A stretch of DNA of 64,000 nt from Sarcophilus harrisii (Eukaryota > Chordata > Mammalia > Dasyuromorphia > Dasyuridae). Positions 11,530 to 20,794 of this stretch are shown here, in pieces; the first letter of the stretch is position 1, and each line of letters begins with the position of its first letter. The notes under the pieces are model-generated. The model worked only from the letters and a program-made list of their open reading frames with translations, made no database searches and was not told where the DNA came from. The position numbers were made by a program, and so were the translations under genes. Location of the stretch: positions 196,662,422-196,726,421 of the forward strand of contig NC_045427.1 in NCBI RefSeq assembly GCF_902635505.1, written 5' to 3'.

Positions 11530-11750
11530 ATCCCAAAATCACAGACCTAGAGATGGAAGGAGACCTTCAAGGCCATATGCTCTGGTCTTTCTACACTAGA
11601 CCCTCACGCATTCTTTCCCTAAGCAATCTTTTATATAAATTATCTCATCACTACCCTAAAGGCCCCTGAGTCCTCATCTGTCACATAAGAAAGTTAAATA
11701 ATATAATTTCCAAGGGTCCCTTCTAGAGTTCTTATATGCCTTTGTGGATT
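11530..11750. repeat. CORE-SINE fragments
   Basis: A THER-like start (TCACAGACCTAGAGATGGAA) at about 11536 and a plus-strand MIR-like end ('gagtcctcatctgtcacataag', 'gggtcccttctagagttc') at 11665-11745. Both are short and diverged. Confidence 0.5.
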
Positions 11751-12021
11751 ACAGTAATGAGGGGCTGTGCTTTCACAGATAAACACAGTCCATGGGGGTA
11801 GAAGGGCAGTATTGAGAAAAGAGAAAGCTCCTCAGGTTTGTACAAATGCAAAGTAAGACTTTTCCCTGCAATTATGAATAGGCACTCAGTATGAAAGCCT
11901 GGAGTCCTGAATTCATTCAGAAATCTATACTATTTTTCTCTAATAAGCAAATTTTCCCATCTGAGGCATATAAGACTCCCATTGGTCAGGAAACAATCTC
12001 TGAATTTATATATAATACAAA

Positions 12022-12024
12022 TTT

Positions 12025-12067
<43 letters not shown>

Positions 12068-12068
12068 T
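12022..12068 (+). repeat. (TA)n(TG)n compound microsatellite
   Basis: About 18 bases of alternating TA are followed by about 27 bases of alternating TG. Confidence 0.92.
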
Positions 12069-12399
12069 TTATACATAAAATGTAATATTATATATGTAAA
12101 GTTTCTATACAATCCTAAATTATATATCTAAATAATGTACCTATAGCATTTCTCCTATCCTTTTCAATTCTTCCTATCCCATCAGACAATCTTAAGAACT
12201 TAGTCACACAACCTACTACCTGCAACCTAACAGCCTCTCACAGTTTTAAGTCTTTCTCCCAGGAAGCACCAATAATCATTCTTCTCTTTCCTTTAAGATC
12301 GTAAGGTCTCTCTTGGCTTCCCTGGGACAATATGGGAGGAACAACAGACTTACCTTTATTCTTCCATCAACGTTCCCCCACATTCCTCTCTCCTACTAA

Positions 12400-12570
12400 C
12401 AATTCACAGCTTCAGAATAACATACGTTTTAAGTTGGAAGTGACTATTTAGTCCAAATCTCCCCCCCCCCAACCTTTTTAAAAAAGAGAAAACTGAAATG
12501 GAGAGAGGGAAACAATTTTTTGCTAAGTCACAGAGTAAGACCAATTATTGACCATTATTAAAAACAGCTG
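12400..12570 (-). repeat. THER/MIR-type SINE remnant with a C10 run
   Basis: The layout of the family is kept ('tttagtccaaatctcc', then 'gaaaactgaaatggagag', then 'taagtcacagagtaag'), with an internal poly-C and A-rich expansion. Confidence 0.55.
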
Positions 12571-13044
12571 GCTGAATTAGGAACCAGAACCAGGCCAGAA
12601 AAATTTTGAGAATGAGATCAGGGGAAGGTGGGACTAAATCACTGCTGTGAAAGTCCTCTCTCAAAGGAGGCACTTAAGCTGCCATTAGGGTCTGAGAGTG
12701 ACTAGGCTGAGCATTTAATGTTAGGAAAGTCCTGAGCCTTAAACACCTTCCTGTACCTGTCATTATTATAAACAGCTGCATACTCCCATGCCCTTCTCTC
12801 CAGGAAGGAATTGGAAAAGGACAAACGAGTGGATGGAATCAGAATGTTTCAGAAATTCTGATTAACAAGGTTATCACTTTAATATCATGACAGCTGTACC
12901 AGTGGCATTTTTTTGAGTAACCTAACTGAACAAACCAGTTTTTGTGAATTCCATTGCTCTGGTTCCATTAAAAGTGCCACAGTTGCACATATATGCATAA
13001 ATACAAGCAGTCACTTCTCAGGCAGACACTCACAAAGATTCACA

Positions 13045-13155
13045 TGACACAGCCATGGAGTCTTAAGAGCTGGATCAAAGGTCATTCAGTCCAGCCTCCT
13101 CATTTAAGAAAGGAAACAGGCCTTGAATGAATGATTTGTCCAAGGTCAGTCATTC
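13045..13155 (-). repeat. THER/MIR-type SINE remnant
   Basis: The family core is clear: CATTCAGTCCAGCCTCCTCA, then GAAACAGGCCTTGAATG and 'tccaaggtcagtcattc'. Confidence 0.6.
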
Positions 13156-13314
13156 ACACATAAGAGGAAGGGAAATGAGAAATACAAAAAGGAGAGAATT
13201 TAATAAGATGCACGAAAAATTTTTAAAAGACAGGAACACTATAGAAGATGTCAAAATGGGTAGTCAAAAAAGCAGGATAAAGCAGATATGAGGAAAAGAG
13301 AGGAAAATCCCTTT

Positions 13315-13890
13315 AATTGGGAGGTGATCTGAAGAGACAGAAAGAAAAGGAGAAAAGAATGAGGTATAAGAGAAAGAAAGAACAGCAAAAAAGAAAGAAA
13401 ACACAAGAAAACATGAGAGTGGTCAAAATAAATTTAAAAGGGAAAGAGAAGAGACAGAAAGAAGGAAGGGGAGGCGGAAGAAGAGAGCAAGAGAAAGGAA
13501 AGGAAGAAAAATAAAGAGGAGGATGAGAGGAAAAGAAAGGAAGAAAGAAAAGAAAGAGGAGAAGGAAGAGAAAGAGGAGGGGGAAGAGAGCAAAGGAAAG
13601 GAAGAAAGAGAAAGGGAAGGAAGAGGAGGACAGCAGAGGAAAGGAAGAAAAGAGGAGTTGGAAAGGAAGAAAGAAGAGAAAGAGGAGAAAGGGGATTAGG
13701 TAGAAAAGGAGGAGGAAGAGAGCAATGGAAAGAAAAAAGAGAAAGGAGGAGGAGGATGGAGAGAAGAGCAAAGGAAAGGAAGAAAGAGGAAGAGGAGAAG
13801 GAGGGAGAAAAACAAATGAAAGGAAAAAGACGAGAAGGAGGGAAGAAAGTGAGAGAGGAAAAGAGGAAAAAGAGGAAGAGGAGGGGGGGA
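13315..13890 (+). repeat. Long polypurine (GA/GGA/GAAA) tract
   Basis: For roughly 575 bases the plus strand is almost only A and G in irregular GAAA, GGA and GAGG units. On the GALNT14 sense strand it is polypyrimidine. It lies about 1.3 kb inside intron 1. Glu/Lys/Arg-rich and Ser/Phe/Leu-rich frames over it are low-complexity translations, not genes. Confidence 0.93.
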
Positions 13891-14267
13891 GAAGAGACCC
13901 AGGTGTTGTTAAACAGGAAAAATAAGGTGGGGATGGAGGGTACTCCTTACATGTAAGCTTAAGGTAATGAGGTACAAAGCTAACCAGAGAAAGTTCAGGT
14001 CCCTGCAGGCATCATTAACTACATTACAAGGAGCAGGAGAACAACCTGGGGAAAAGGAGTAAAACTCTACTGATTTATGCGTAGCAACAGCATCTACGTG
14101 ATAAAAAATTATCCCGTGGAGAAAGAAGAGTGGAGGGGGATGGAGCTGGGGTTGAATTTTGGATTCGAGAGGTAGCAGTCAACTCTCTAGGCTCAGATCC
14201 TTTCTCCATGTGTTTCTCCTGCCTGCCTTATTAGATTGAAAGTTCCATGAATGAGACTGTTGTGTGT

Positions 14268-14313
14268 ACACACACACACACGCACACACACACACGCACA
14301 CACACACACACAC
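14268..14313 (+). repeat. (CA)n microsatellite
   Basis: About 46 bases of CA with a few CG interruptions, just inside the GALNT14 CpG-rich zone on the intron side. Confidence 0.95.
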
Positions 14314-15042
14314 GTTTGGTTATTATCTCCCCAAAGCAGGTAGTTTAAAATGAGGTGCCGGCTGGCCCGAACATTCCCTGCCCAAAGGAAATCCTGCTTA
14401 CCCTGCAGCCCCTTCTGAGAAACGGCCAAGTGCCTGGGAGGAAGCAGGACTGTGATTCGGTAGCCTGGAGGGGAGTGCGGGGAGGGGGAGAACCTAGCAC
14501 CTAGTTCCTGCCAGGTGACCCTTGGGTCCCTGACTTCAGGCGGAAAAGCCACCTGCGCTGAGATTTGCCCCACTCGCTGACTAGACGAGCCAATCTCTTT
14601 TCGCAGTTGCTGTTTTGTAGAGTACGGAGCAGGCTCGCATCTTCCACTCCCGAGTCTAGCAGCTGCAGGGGTCCTGAAGCAGATTTTAGAGAGGGAGTGA
14701 CAAAGCAGAGGAAAAGGAGACCAGAGCAGCAATCACGGCAGGGGTTCCGCCGCCTGCCGCGCTCAGCCCCCGATCCGGTCATCTTCCAGGCTCGGATTCG
14801 GGGAGAGCCTCCTGAAGCCTCCTCCCCGGGGCAGTTTAACCGGCGGCGAGGACTGAAGCTGAGGTTAGGCGGCCCAGTTAGTCAGGACGGGGCCGCGCCC
14901 CGCCCGTCCCGGGCCGGCTTTCCCGGGCGGCCCTCGCGCCCTTCTTTCTCGACGCCCCGGGCCGGGTCAGGCCCGGCAGGGCGGGGGGAGGCGCGGCTGC
15001 AGAAGTTGGGACCACACTTTGCTCGACGCTCGCGTGCACATC

Positions 15043-15068
15043 CCACACACACACACACACACACACAC
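15043..15068 (+). repeat. (CA)n microsatellite beside the GALNT14 donor
   Basis: About 13 CA units start roughly 165 bases into the intron, embedded in the CpG island. Confidence 0.95.
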
Positions 15069-15226
15069 GTTAGCAGATTCCTTTGGGCTATTTAAAATCC
15101 GGAGCCTTTAACAGTTGCAGCCGCGTCCGCAACTTTGCCGAGCAGCTCGGCCCCCCCAGCCCGCATGGCAAGCCCCCGCCACTGGCGCCCGCGCCCGCGG
15201 CCGCTCCCGACCCGACCCCCGCGGCT

Positions 15227-15235
15227 GCTCACCTC
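15227..15235 (-). other. GALNT14: Splice donor ending GALNT14 exon 1
   Basis: On the minus strand the exon ends GAG and is followed by GTGAGC, a near-perfect U1 match (GAG/GTGAGC). The GT occupies 15232-15231. The junction is phase 0, consistent with the remembered human exon boundary after residue 43. Confidence 0.9.
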
Positions 15236-15361
15236 GGGGGTCTGCCCCTCGGGGCCGGGGGCTACTTCCAACTTCCTCTGCACTCCCCATAGCAGCAGCA
15301 GCGCCGCGATCCAGAGCACCCCGAAGAGAGTGAGCGCCAGGCGGCGGTTGAGCCTCCTCAT
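15233..15361 (-). CDS. GALNT14: GALNT14 coding exon 1 (polypeptide GalNAc-transferase 14, N-terminus)
   Basis: The exon encodes 43 residues starting [17 protein letters not shown] and ending EGQTPE. Arg-rich residues 2-7 form a short cytosolic tail, residues about 8-27 a hydrophobic signal-anchor, and RKLEV begins the lumenal stem, giving a type II Golgi topology. About 28 of 43 residues match human GALNT14 as I remember it, with no gap, and the human exon also seems to end at residue 43. The family (GT27) transfers GalNAc from UDP-GalNAc to Ser/Thr, starting mucin-type O-glycans; the catalytic and lectin domains would lie in later exons to the left, outside this window. The ATG at 15361 has A at -3. 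An in-frame open stretch continues upstream to a GTG near 15478, but that stretch has no ATG, so 15361 is the start. The paralogue GALNT16 begins quite differently. Confidence 0.93.
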
Positions 15362-15815
15362 GATGCCGCCCAGCTTCCCCGCCGGAGGGTGCCCCCGGGC
15401 GGCCGGGGGGAGCGGCTTCGGCCAGGAGGCGTCCGGCGCTCTGAGGTGCGGCTCTCTGCCCGGGGCGCTCCAGGACACGCGCCGGGGGCCGGGGCGGGAG
15501 GGCTGCGCGCTGGGAAGCGAAGAGCCCCGGGAGCTGGGGCCGCAGCTGCTGGAGACGCCGCTCCCGCCGCCTCTGCCTGCTCAGCTGCCGCCGCCGCCGC
15601 CGCTGCTCCTGCCGCGGGAGAGGGAAACTGACGCGAGCTGCAGAGAGGGAGCGATCGCAGCCAGAGCCTGACTCCCCAGGAGGAGGAGGGGGGAGGAGGG
15701 AGGGGAGGAGGGAGGGACAGAGTGACCCCCAGGGAGAGAGGGAGGGACGCAGGGAGCGGGGGCGCTACCGCCGCCCGCCGGACCGGTTTTGGACTGCGCT
15801 GTTTTAATTGTCACT
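15362..15815 (-). promoter_or_regulatory. GALNT14: GALNT14 5' leader and proximal promoter
   Basis: This GC-rich stretch lies directly upstream of the start codon on the minus strand. It contains no ATG on that strand anywhere in these 454 bases, so any leader transcribed from here lacks upstream start codons. It holds a GCC run near 15588-15604, a GC-box-like GGGGCGGGA near 15492, and purine-rich GGGAGG repeats at 15679-15720. I see no TATA box, so a dispersed CpG-island promoter is likely. The transcription start cannot be fixed from sequence alone. Confidence 0.7.
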
Positions 15816-15823
15816 ACTGCCAT

Positions 15824-15846
15824 CCCCCCCCCCCCCCCGCCCCCCA
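15824..15846 (+). repeat. Poly-C run upstream of GALNT14
   Basis: Fifteen C, one G and six C. On the gene's sense strand this is a long G run, about 465 bases before the start codon. It is G-quadruplex prone and also prone to sequencing error. Confidence 0.9.
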
Positions 15847-16639
15847 GCCCGGCCAGACGAGAGTCCTCCCAGTTAAGTCTTATTTTTGGTGAGAGTTGGG
15901 GGTAGAGTGGGGGCGTGGAGCACCCCCTAGCGCCCACCAGCCCCTGCTGCATCCGCCCGTTGGAAAAACCCACTCGGGTCAGAAGGGAGAGACGCTCGGG
16001 GAGGAGGCTTCGGCTTCCCGGGAGAAGCGCCCCTGGTGGTGCCCCGGGGCACTTCCAGCACGCGCCTGAATCCCGGAGCTCGGGGGCCAACTTTGGAGGC
16101 CCCCTGGAAGTGAGATCCGCGCCTCTTCCTGGGTCCTTTCTCAGACACGCAACCGTTCCCCCTTCCTGTCCGCAGGTGCAATAAAACCTTTCTACACAGG
16201 AGCTGGGGTTTGTGTAATTAACAACCACCACCACCACCCTGAAACATTGTATCGCTCAAGTTCCTTCCCCACAAGGGTCGCTTCACGTTTTAGGATTTCT
16301 CTTCCTTTTTTTCCAAGACCGGGGTCTCAGGCACAGCAATCCAGCTCCACCTGCTGACTTTTCTTCGAGTTCATAGAATGTGGCCCTGGGGCAAAGAAAT
16401 GTGTCCAGCCGTCCAACAGCTCTCCGCCAGAAAATCATTAGCGGGGCTCATCCCACTTCCGTTTCCATGTGGGATAGGAAACAGATAGAAGATGCTCTCT
16501 TAATTGCCTAGTCTAATGACCTTTTCTTAATCCTCATCCTCCTTGACCTTTCAGCAGCTTTTTCACTGTTAACTTCCCTCTTCTCTCCGGGACTTTCCGA
16601 TACTGCTCTCACTTAGTTTTCTTAAATGGCTGGTGGTTT

Positions 16640-16800
16640 CTTGTAATGATAAAAACAACAATAATTAACATTTATGTAGTTCTTTTACATTTGCAAAGCA
16701 CTTTACACGTATTATCTTTTTGATCCACCTTACAATTGTGTCGTAGACACTATTATATCCCCACTTAATTGCAGGTGAAACTGAGTCTGAGAGATAATGA
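16640..16800 (-). repeat. MIR remnant
   Basis: The reversed MIR 3' half is well preserved: 'gcaaagcactttacacgtattatctttttgatccac' (long match) and 'gtgaaactgagtctgagaga'. Confidence 0.75.
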
Positions 16801-16879
16801 TTTGCATAAAGTTAAACTAAGGTCCTTGAATCCATTAGATATCCTTCCCACATTTAAAGGGAAGTCCTCATCTCTTTTC

Positions 16880-17600
16880 TCTATTGTTTCACTGGATGAT
16901 TTAGTCAGTCCTCATAAGCTTAATTATCCTCACTATGTTGATTTTCTATTTCTAGCTCTAGTCTCTCTCCTGAGTTCCAGTCCAATATCACCTACTTACT
17001 CTTGGACATTTCAATCTGGTTGGTCCAGAGGCATCTTAAATTCCACATATCCAAAACATAACTTCTTAACTTTTCCCAAAAAACTATCTTCTGAACTTCC
17101 CTCTTCCTGTCTGGGTCACAACACTGTCACCCAGAATCACAACCTCTGGGTCATCCTGGACTCCCCCCACCTCCAATTTACCTCGAGTATCCAACCAGTT
17201 TTCTGTCTTCATAACAACTCTACCCACCCTAATACAGATTCATTATCTATCACCATTTTAATAGCCTTCTAATTGGCCTCCCTGCTTCAAGTTTATCCTC
17301 TCTCCAAACCATCCTTCTCATAATCACCAAAATGATTTTCCTAAAGGGCAGGAGTTTGATTGTGTCACCACCAACAGGACCACCACTTCCATTCAAAAAC
17401 TTCCCTTATCTAGAACTTCCTGGGTTATGTGACCATTCCTCTGTTGGACATACCTTGTCTGTCCTTCCTTTCTAATCTTTATACTTCACTTCTCTATATA
17501 CTTTGTGGTCCAGCAATAGCATTCTATTTATTCTTTCTCATATCTTATATCTACATTTGCTCTATCCTCTACATTTTGGGATGTACTCTCCCTTTACCTC
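16880..17600 (+). repeat. L2-type LINE ORF2 remnant
   Basis: The plus strand keeps L2 signature pieces in order: 'aacctctgggtcatcctggactcc', then 'ccttctaattggcctccctgcttcaag', then 'aaaatgattttcctaaag', then 'gattgtgtcacc'. The longest open frame here (about 167 codons from 16769) crosses this LINE and the preceding MIR and is not a host gene. Confidence 0.72.
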
Positions 17601-17744
17601 TGCCCCTCAGCTTCCCTGATTTCCATAGACTCAGTTCAAAATTTGGTGGGGTAGTCTATAAATTCAGCAACCAGGGAGACTGAGGCTAGTAGATCTCTTG
17701 ACCTCTAGACTTCTGATTTGCTTAAACACTGAGTTCTGCATTAA

Positions 17745-17945
17745 TAGGGCAGCTATGTAGCACAGTGGATGGTGTTCTGGACCTAAAATCAGGAAGATCT
17801 GAGTTCAAATCTGCCCTGGACAAGTCACTTAACCCTGTTTCCTCAGTTTCATCAACTATAAAATGAATTGGAGGATGATATAACAAAGCACTCCAGTATC
17901 TTGCCAAGAAAATCTCCAAAGGGCATCAGACACAACTAGAAAAAG
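17745..17945 (+). mobile_element. Mar1/SINE-1-type SINE
   Basis: The tRNA-like head starts AGGGCAGCTATGTAGCACAG, followed by 'gagttcaaatctgccctgg', 'acaagtcacttaaccctgtt' and the RTE-like tail with 'cactccagtatcttgccaag'. It is nearly complete. Confidence 0.85.
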
Positions 17946-18287
17946 AAACAAAAAACCTGCCTAAGTATGAAAAAACTGAAGAAAAAAAATCTCACTTGAA
18001 TCAGGAAGGAGAGCGAGCCTCCCTCTCCCCAGAGATAGTTCTAGTTCCTATCTACCCTAGGAGCTCCCCAGGTGGGGTCCCAGACACATCTAACATGAGC
18101 CAACTTTGACTCCAGAAACATGGATGGTATCCCTAAAGTGAAATCCCTTCCTCCTTCTCCTTGAGGGAAGGTGAAAAAAACAGATCAGGTCAATCCTCTT
18201 CAAAATATCAGTCGTAATATCAGGCTCAGGAATAGCCACTGTATTTCCAGTATGGGAAAAAAGGGGAAGATCTAGTCTTAAAAAAGA

Positions 18288-18622
18288 GAGCTCAAATGCT
18301 GCCTTTGACAGGAGGCCCTTCCTGGTCAATTCTGTTTCCCAAGCAGAACTATTGTGTTCCACCCCCCCCCACCAAGTTACCTTCCATTTACTTTGTATGT
18401 ATCTTATATGTGACTATTTCTATTTAATATCTCTTCCATGAGAAGAATAATTTCTTTGAGATAAGACACTGTTTTGGATTTTTTTTTCTTTTCTCTATAT
18501 CTATCTCTCTATCTATCTATCTATATCTATATCTATATCTATATATTATTCTCTATATCCCCTCTATATTAGCACAGTGCTTGGTAAATATAAGTGCTTA
18601 AAAATACTTGTGGATTGGTTGA
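18288..18622 (+). repeat. L2 3' end containing a (TCTA)n microsatellite
   Basis: 'aggaggcccttcctggtcaa', 'gagataagacactgttttgg' and 'agcacagtgcttggtaaatataagtgctt' (compressed) mark the L2 terminus. The TCTA repeat at about 18495-18548 interrupts it. Confidence 0.72.
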
Positions 18623-18784
18623 CTCTGATCTGCAAAGGGGTCTGATTATCCTTTCCATTCAAATGATTTCTGTGAAAGTAATAGCAAAATTCCCCAATTT
18701 TAAACCAGATTATATTATTTTATGCCGCTCTCTCAAACCTCTTAGGTTAAATTGTTCTTAAGGCATTTGGGGAAAAAGGAAATA

Positions 18785-19035
18785 GGGAATTAAATAGCAT
18801 CTACAATGTGCCAAAGACTGCTAAGAACTTTTTGCAATTATTATCTCATTTGATCCTCATAGCAACCTTGAGAAGTAGGCTCTATTATTATCCCTATTTT
18901 ATAATTAAGGAAAGTGAGGCTAGGTGACTTGCCCAATGTCACATGACTAGTTAAGTGCCTGAGGCTACATTTGAACTTAAGTCTTGCTAGCTCCAAGTTC
19001 AATGCTCTATCTGATGCACCACCAACTGCCTTATT
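18785..19035 (-). repeat. MIR, near full length
   Basis: Ordered reversed MIR blocks run from 'acaatgtgccaaagactgctaag' through TTATCTCATTTGATCCTCAT and 'ggtgacttgcccaatgtcacatgactag' to 'ccaagttcaatgctctatctgatgcacc'. It is one of the best MIR copies in the window. Confidence 0.85.
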
Positions 19036-19149
19036 TGGGGACAAAGCTGACAAAGACCTTGGACCTGATTGGAAAGAATGGCCTTCCAAAGGCACAGAAA
19101 AGCAATTTTTCTTTTGCCTCAGGCTCTCATGCACCTGAAAGGTTAAACA

Positions 19150-19730
19150 TCTAGTATGTGAAGCACCTTGGCATAATGAGGGAAGCTTTGGACCTAGTGC
19201 CAGGAATCCTAGGCTCCTGTCCCAGTATTGCTATTGAAGAGCTGTGTGACCTTAAGCAATAACGTAAACTCTCTGGGCCTTGGGATTTTAAAGCCTCCAG
19301 CTCTGTTCCAATCTTAGAGCAAGTTGCTAGACTGGAAGCTCTAAATAAAAATCTTCCTTGTCTAATAGCCAAAGATGGTTTGAACCAGGAGTCCAAGAAG
19401 CTGGGAGTAGTTTAGAGAACCTGCAGTCAGTCACCCTATTCAAAGACCATAAAGTCATAGTTTTAACTAGAAGGAATTTTAGAGGCAATCTCGTCCAAGC
19501 CCAGGCTGTCCAACATCACATAGATAAAACCCAGTTCTTGACTGAATCCATCAAGAGCAACCTTCATTGCTTCTGATTTGTCCAGAAGATTATGAGAAAA
19601 ATACAGGGTCAGTTAGGAGTGAAAGTGGAAATGAGTTTAAATCCCACTTTAGATATTTACTAGTTGTATGACCTTGGGGTAAGACATTTAACCTGAATGC
19701 CATTCCCCCCCCCCAATAAAAAGGATCTTA
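19150..19730 (+). repeat. Diverged CORE-SINE pieces
   Basis: MIR-like heads and bodies lie at about 19150-19300 ('gagctgtgtgaccttaagcaa') and 19590-19730 ('ttactagttgtatgaccttgg'). A possible THER piece lies between them at 19445-19560. The stretch 19740-20390 that follows shows nothing I can name. Confidence 0.5.
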
Positions 19731-20394
19731 GATCAGGTCTGTCCCATATTCATCACAGTCCAGGAGAAGGGCTAAGCCACAAAGGAAGGAAGGAGAAGTA
19801 TTTGCCTTTATTAATGGGTTTTTCTCTGTGTTCTCTCAGTGGTATCCCCCATTCAGGTGGCCCCATTCCTCCTCTGTACTGCCAAGTACTTTATAGTTTG
19901 ATAGACCAAATACAATACCCCCTCTACCACCCTCACCCCTGGGGACCATCTGACTGAAATGCAGTCAACCCTTAGAGCTGCAGAGTGGCAGTGTAACACA
20001 GTCAGCTGCACAATGTTTTATGATGAGCCTTCTTGCTAACAGATGGCAGACAGTTATACAACACCACCAACAAGCTTTTTTAGATGGTACAACTCACAAG
20101 ACTGCATATTGAGGTGGTTGGGATGTGTCATTCTGGCTGGTTGACAGCTGGGAGAAGCAAACCACCGTGGGGAGAGGGGTGGATCAGGGAGAAGACAAGC
20201 CGAGGGGAGGGATGGAGCAAGGGCTCCATCTTCGGGGGGCCTGGCTTCTGATCTGATTCACTCTGTCCTTCGCCAAAGCAGAGATTTCTTTAGCTGCCTG
20301 AAACCCCCAAAGGAAAGTAGTGACACTCGAGTATAATCACCACATCTTGCAAAATGGATTTTTATGTAATTGTATCAATCTAGCAGCTTCTGGG

Positions 20395-20590
20395 ATAGTG
20401 TTGGGAACACCGGTTCTGGAGTCAGAGCTGAAAGAGATCCCATGACGGGTTGCAGATGAGGAAACTGAGGTCAAGGGAAGCAAAGTGCTTTGCCCAGGAC
20501 CATCCGATAGAAACTGGAAGTGGATTTTTTTAAGCCAGATCCTATAACACACAAAGCTATCGACCTCTCCACAGTAGCACCATACCTCTC
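20395..20590 (-). repeat. THER/MIR-type SINE
   Basis: Reversed family blocks are present: CAGATGAGGAAACTGAGGTC, then 'gctttgcccaggaccatc', then 'ctatcgacctctccac'. The next SINE abuts it directly. Confidence 0.65.
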
Positions 20591-20596
20591 AGAGGT

Positions 20597-20790
20597 TTGC
20601 TTAGTTGTTTTTCAGTCACATCCAATTCTTTGTGACACCATTTGGAGTATTCTTGGCAAAGGTACTGGAGTGCCTTCTCTAGCTCGTTTTCCAGATGGGG
20701 AAACTGAGGTAAACAGGGACTTGTAAGTGTCTGAGGTTGGGTTTCAAGTCTGGTACTCGGTGCACTATGGCGCCACCTAGCTGCCCTATC
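20597..20790 (-). mobile_element. Mar1/SINE-1-type SINE
   Basis: The complement runs from GGGCAGCTAGGTGGCGCCAT through 'tttcctcagtttccccatctgg' to the RTE-like tail 'caaatggtgtcacaaagaattgg'. It is full length or nearly so. Confidence 0.88.
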
Positions 20791-20794
20791 TCTC

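Larger units (their letters stand above)
1..15232 (-). other. GALNT14: GALNT14 intron 1, 5' portion
   Basis: All sequence left of the exon 1 donor is the first intron, which is long in human too. No second exon was recognised: the expected next residues (a DWDDLWDQF-like stem followed by the catalytic domain) were not seen. The intron is filled mainly with CORE-SINEs, hAT elements, L2 and microsatellites, listed separately. Stretches at 4265-5640, 8710-9280, 10470-11160, 11780-12020, 12570-13040 and 13900-14260 show nothing I recognise. Confidence 0.85.
14600..16190. promoter_or_regulatory. CpG island over the GALNT14 first exon
   Basis: CpG dinucleotides are dense here, most strongly at 14740-15660 and 15750-16140, while the surrounding tens of kilobases are AT-rich and CpG-poor. 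Several Sp1-like CCCCGCCC/GGGGCGGG boxes occur (near 14898 and 15492). The island spans the exon, its donor, about 600 bases of intron and about 800 bases upstream, as expected for a mammalian gene promoter. Confidence 0.88.

Noticed and set aside
13313-13956. Lys/Glu/Arg-rich and Ser/Phe/Leu-rich frames at the polypurine tract
   Set aside because: They are direct translations of purine or pyrimidine repeats on either strand.
15362-15478. 39-residue N-terminal extension of GALNT14 in frame with the start
   Set aside because: The upstream frame can only begin at a GTG; no ATG is present, and the human protein as remembered starts at the same MRRL. It is leader sequence.
14565-15671. Long plus-strand frames (up to about 178 codons) across the CpG island
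   Set aside because: GC-rich DNA has few stops. The products are Pro/Arg/Ala/Ser-rich without family resemblance and lie antisense to GALNT14 exon 1.
15581-16237. 218-codon minus-strand frame upstream of GALNT14
   Set aside because: It is low-complexity Gly/Pro/Ser/Leu text in the CpG island, including translated G-runs, and resembles no known protein.
16769-17272. 167-codon plus-strand frame considered as a host exon
   Set aside because: It spans a MIR end and an L2 ORF2 remnant with recognisable L2 nucleotide blocks.
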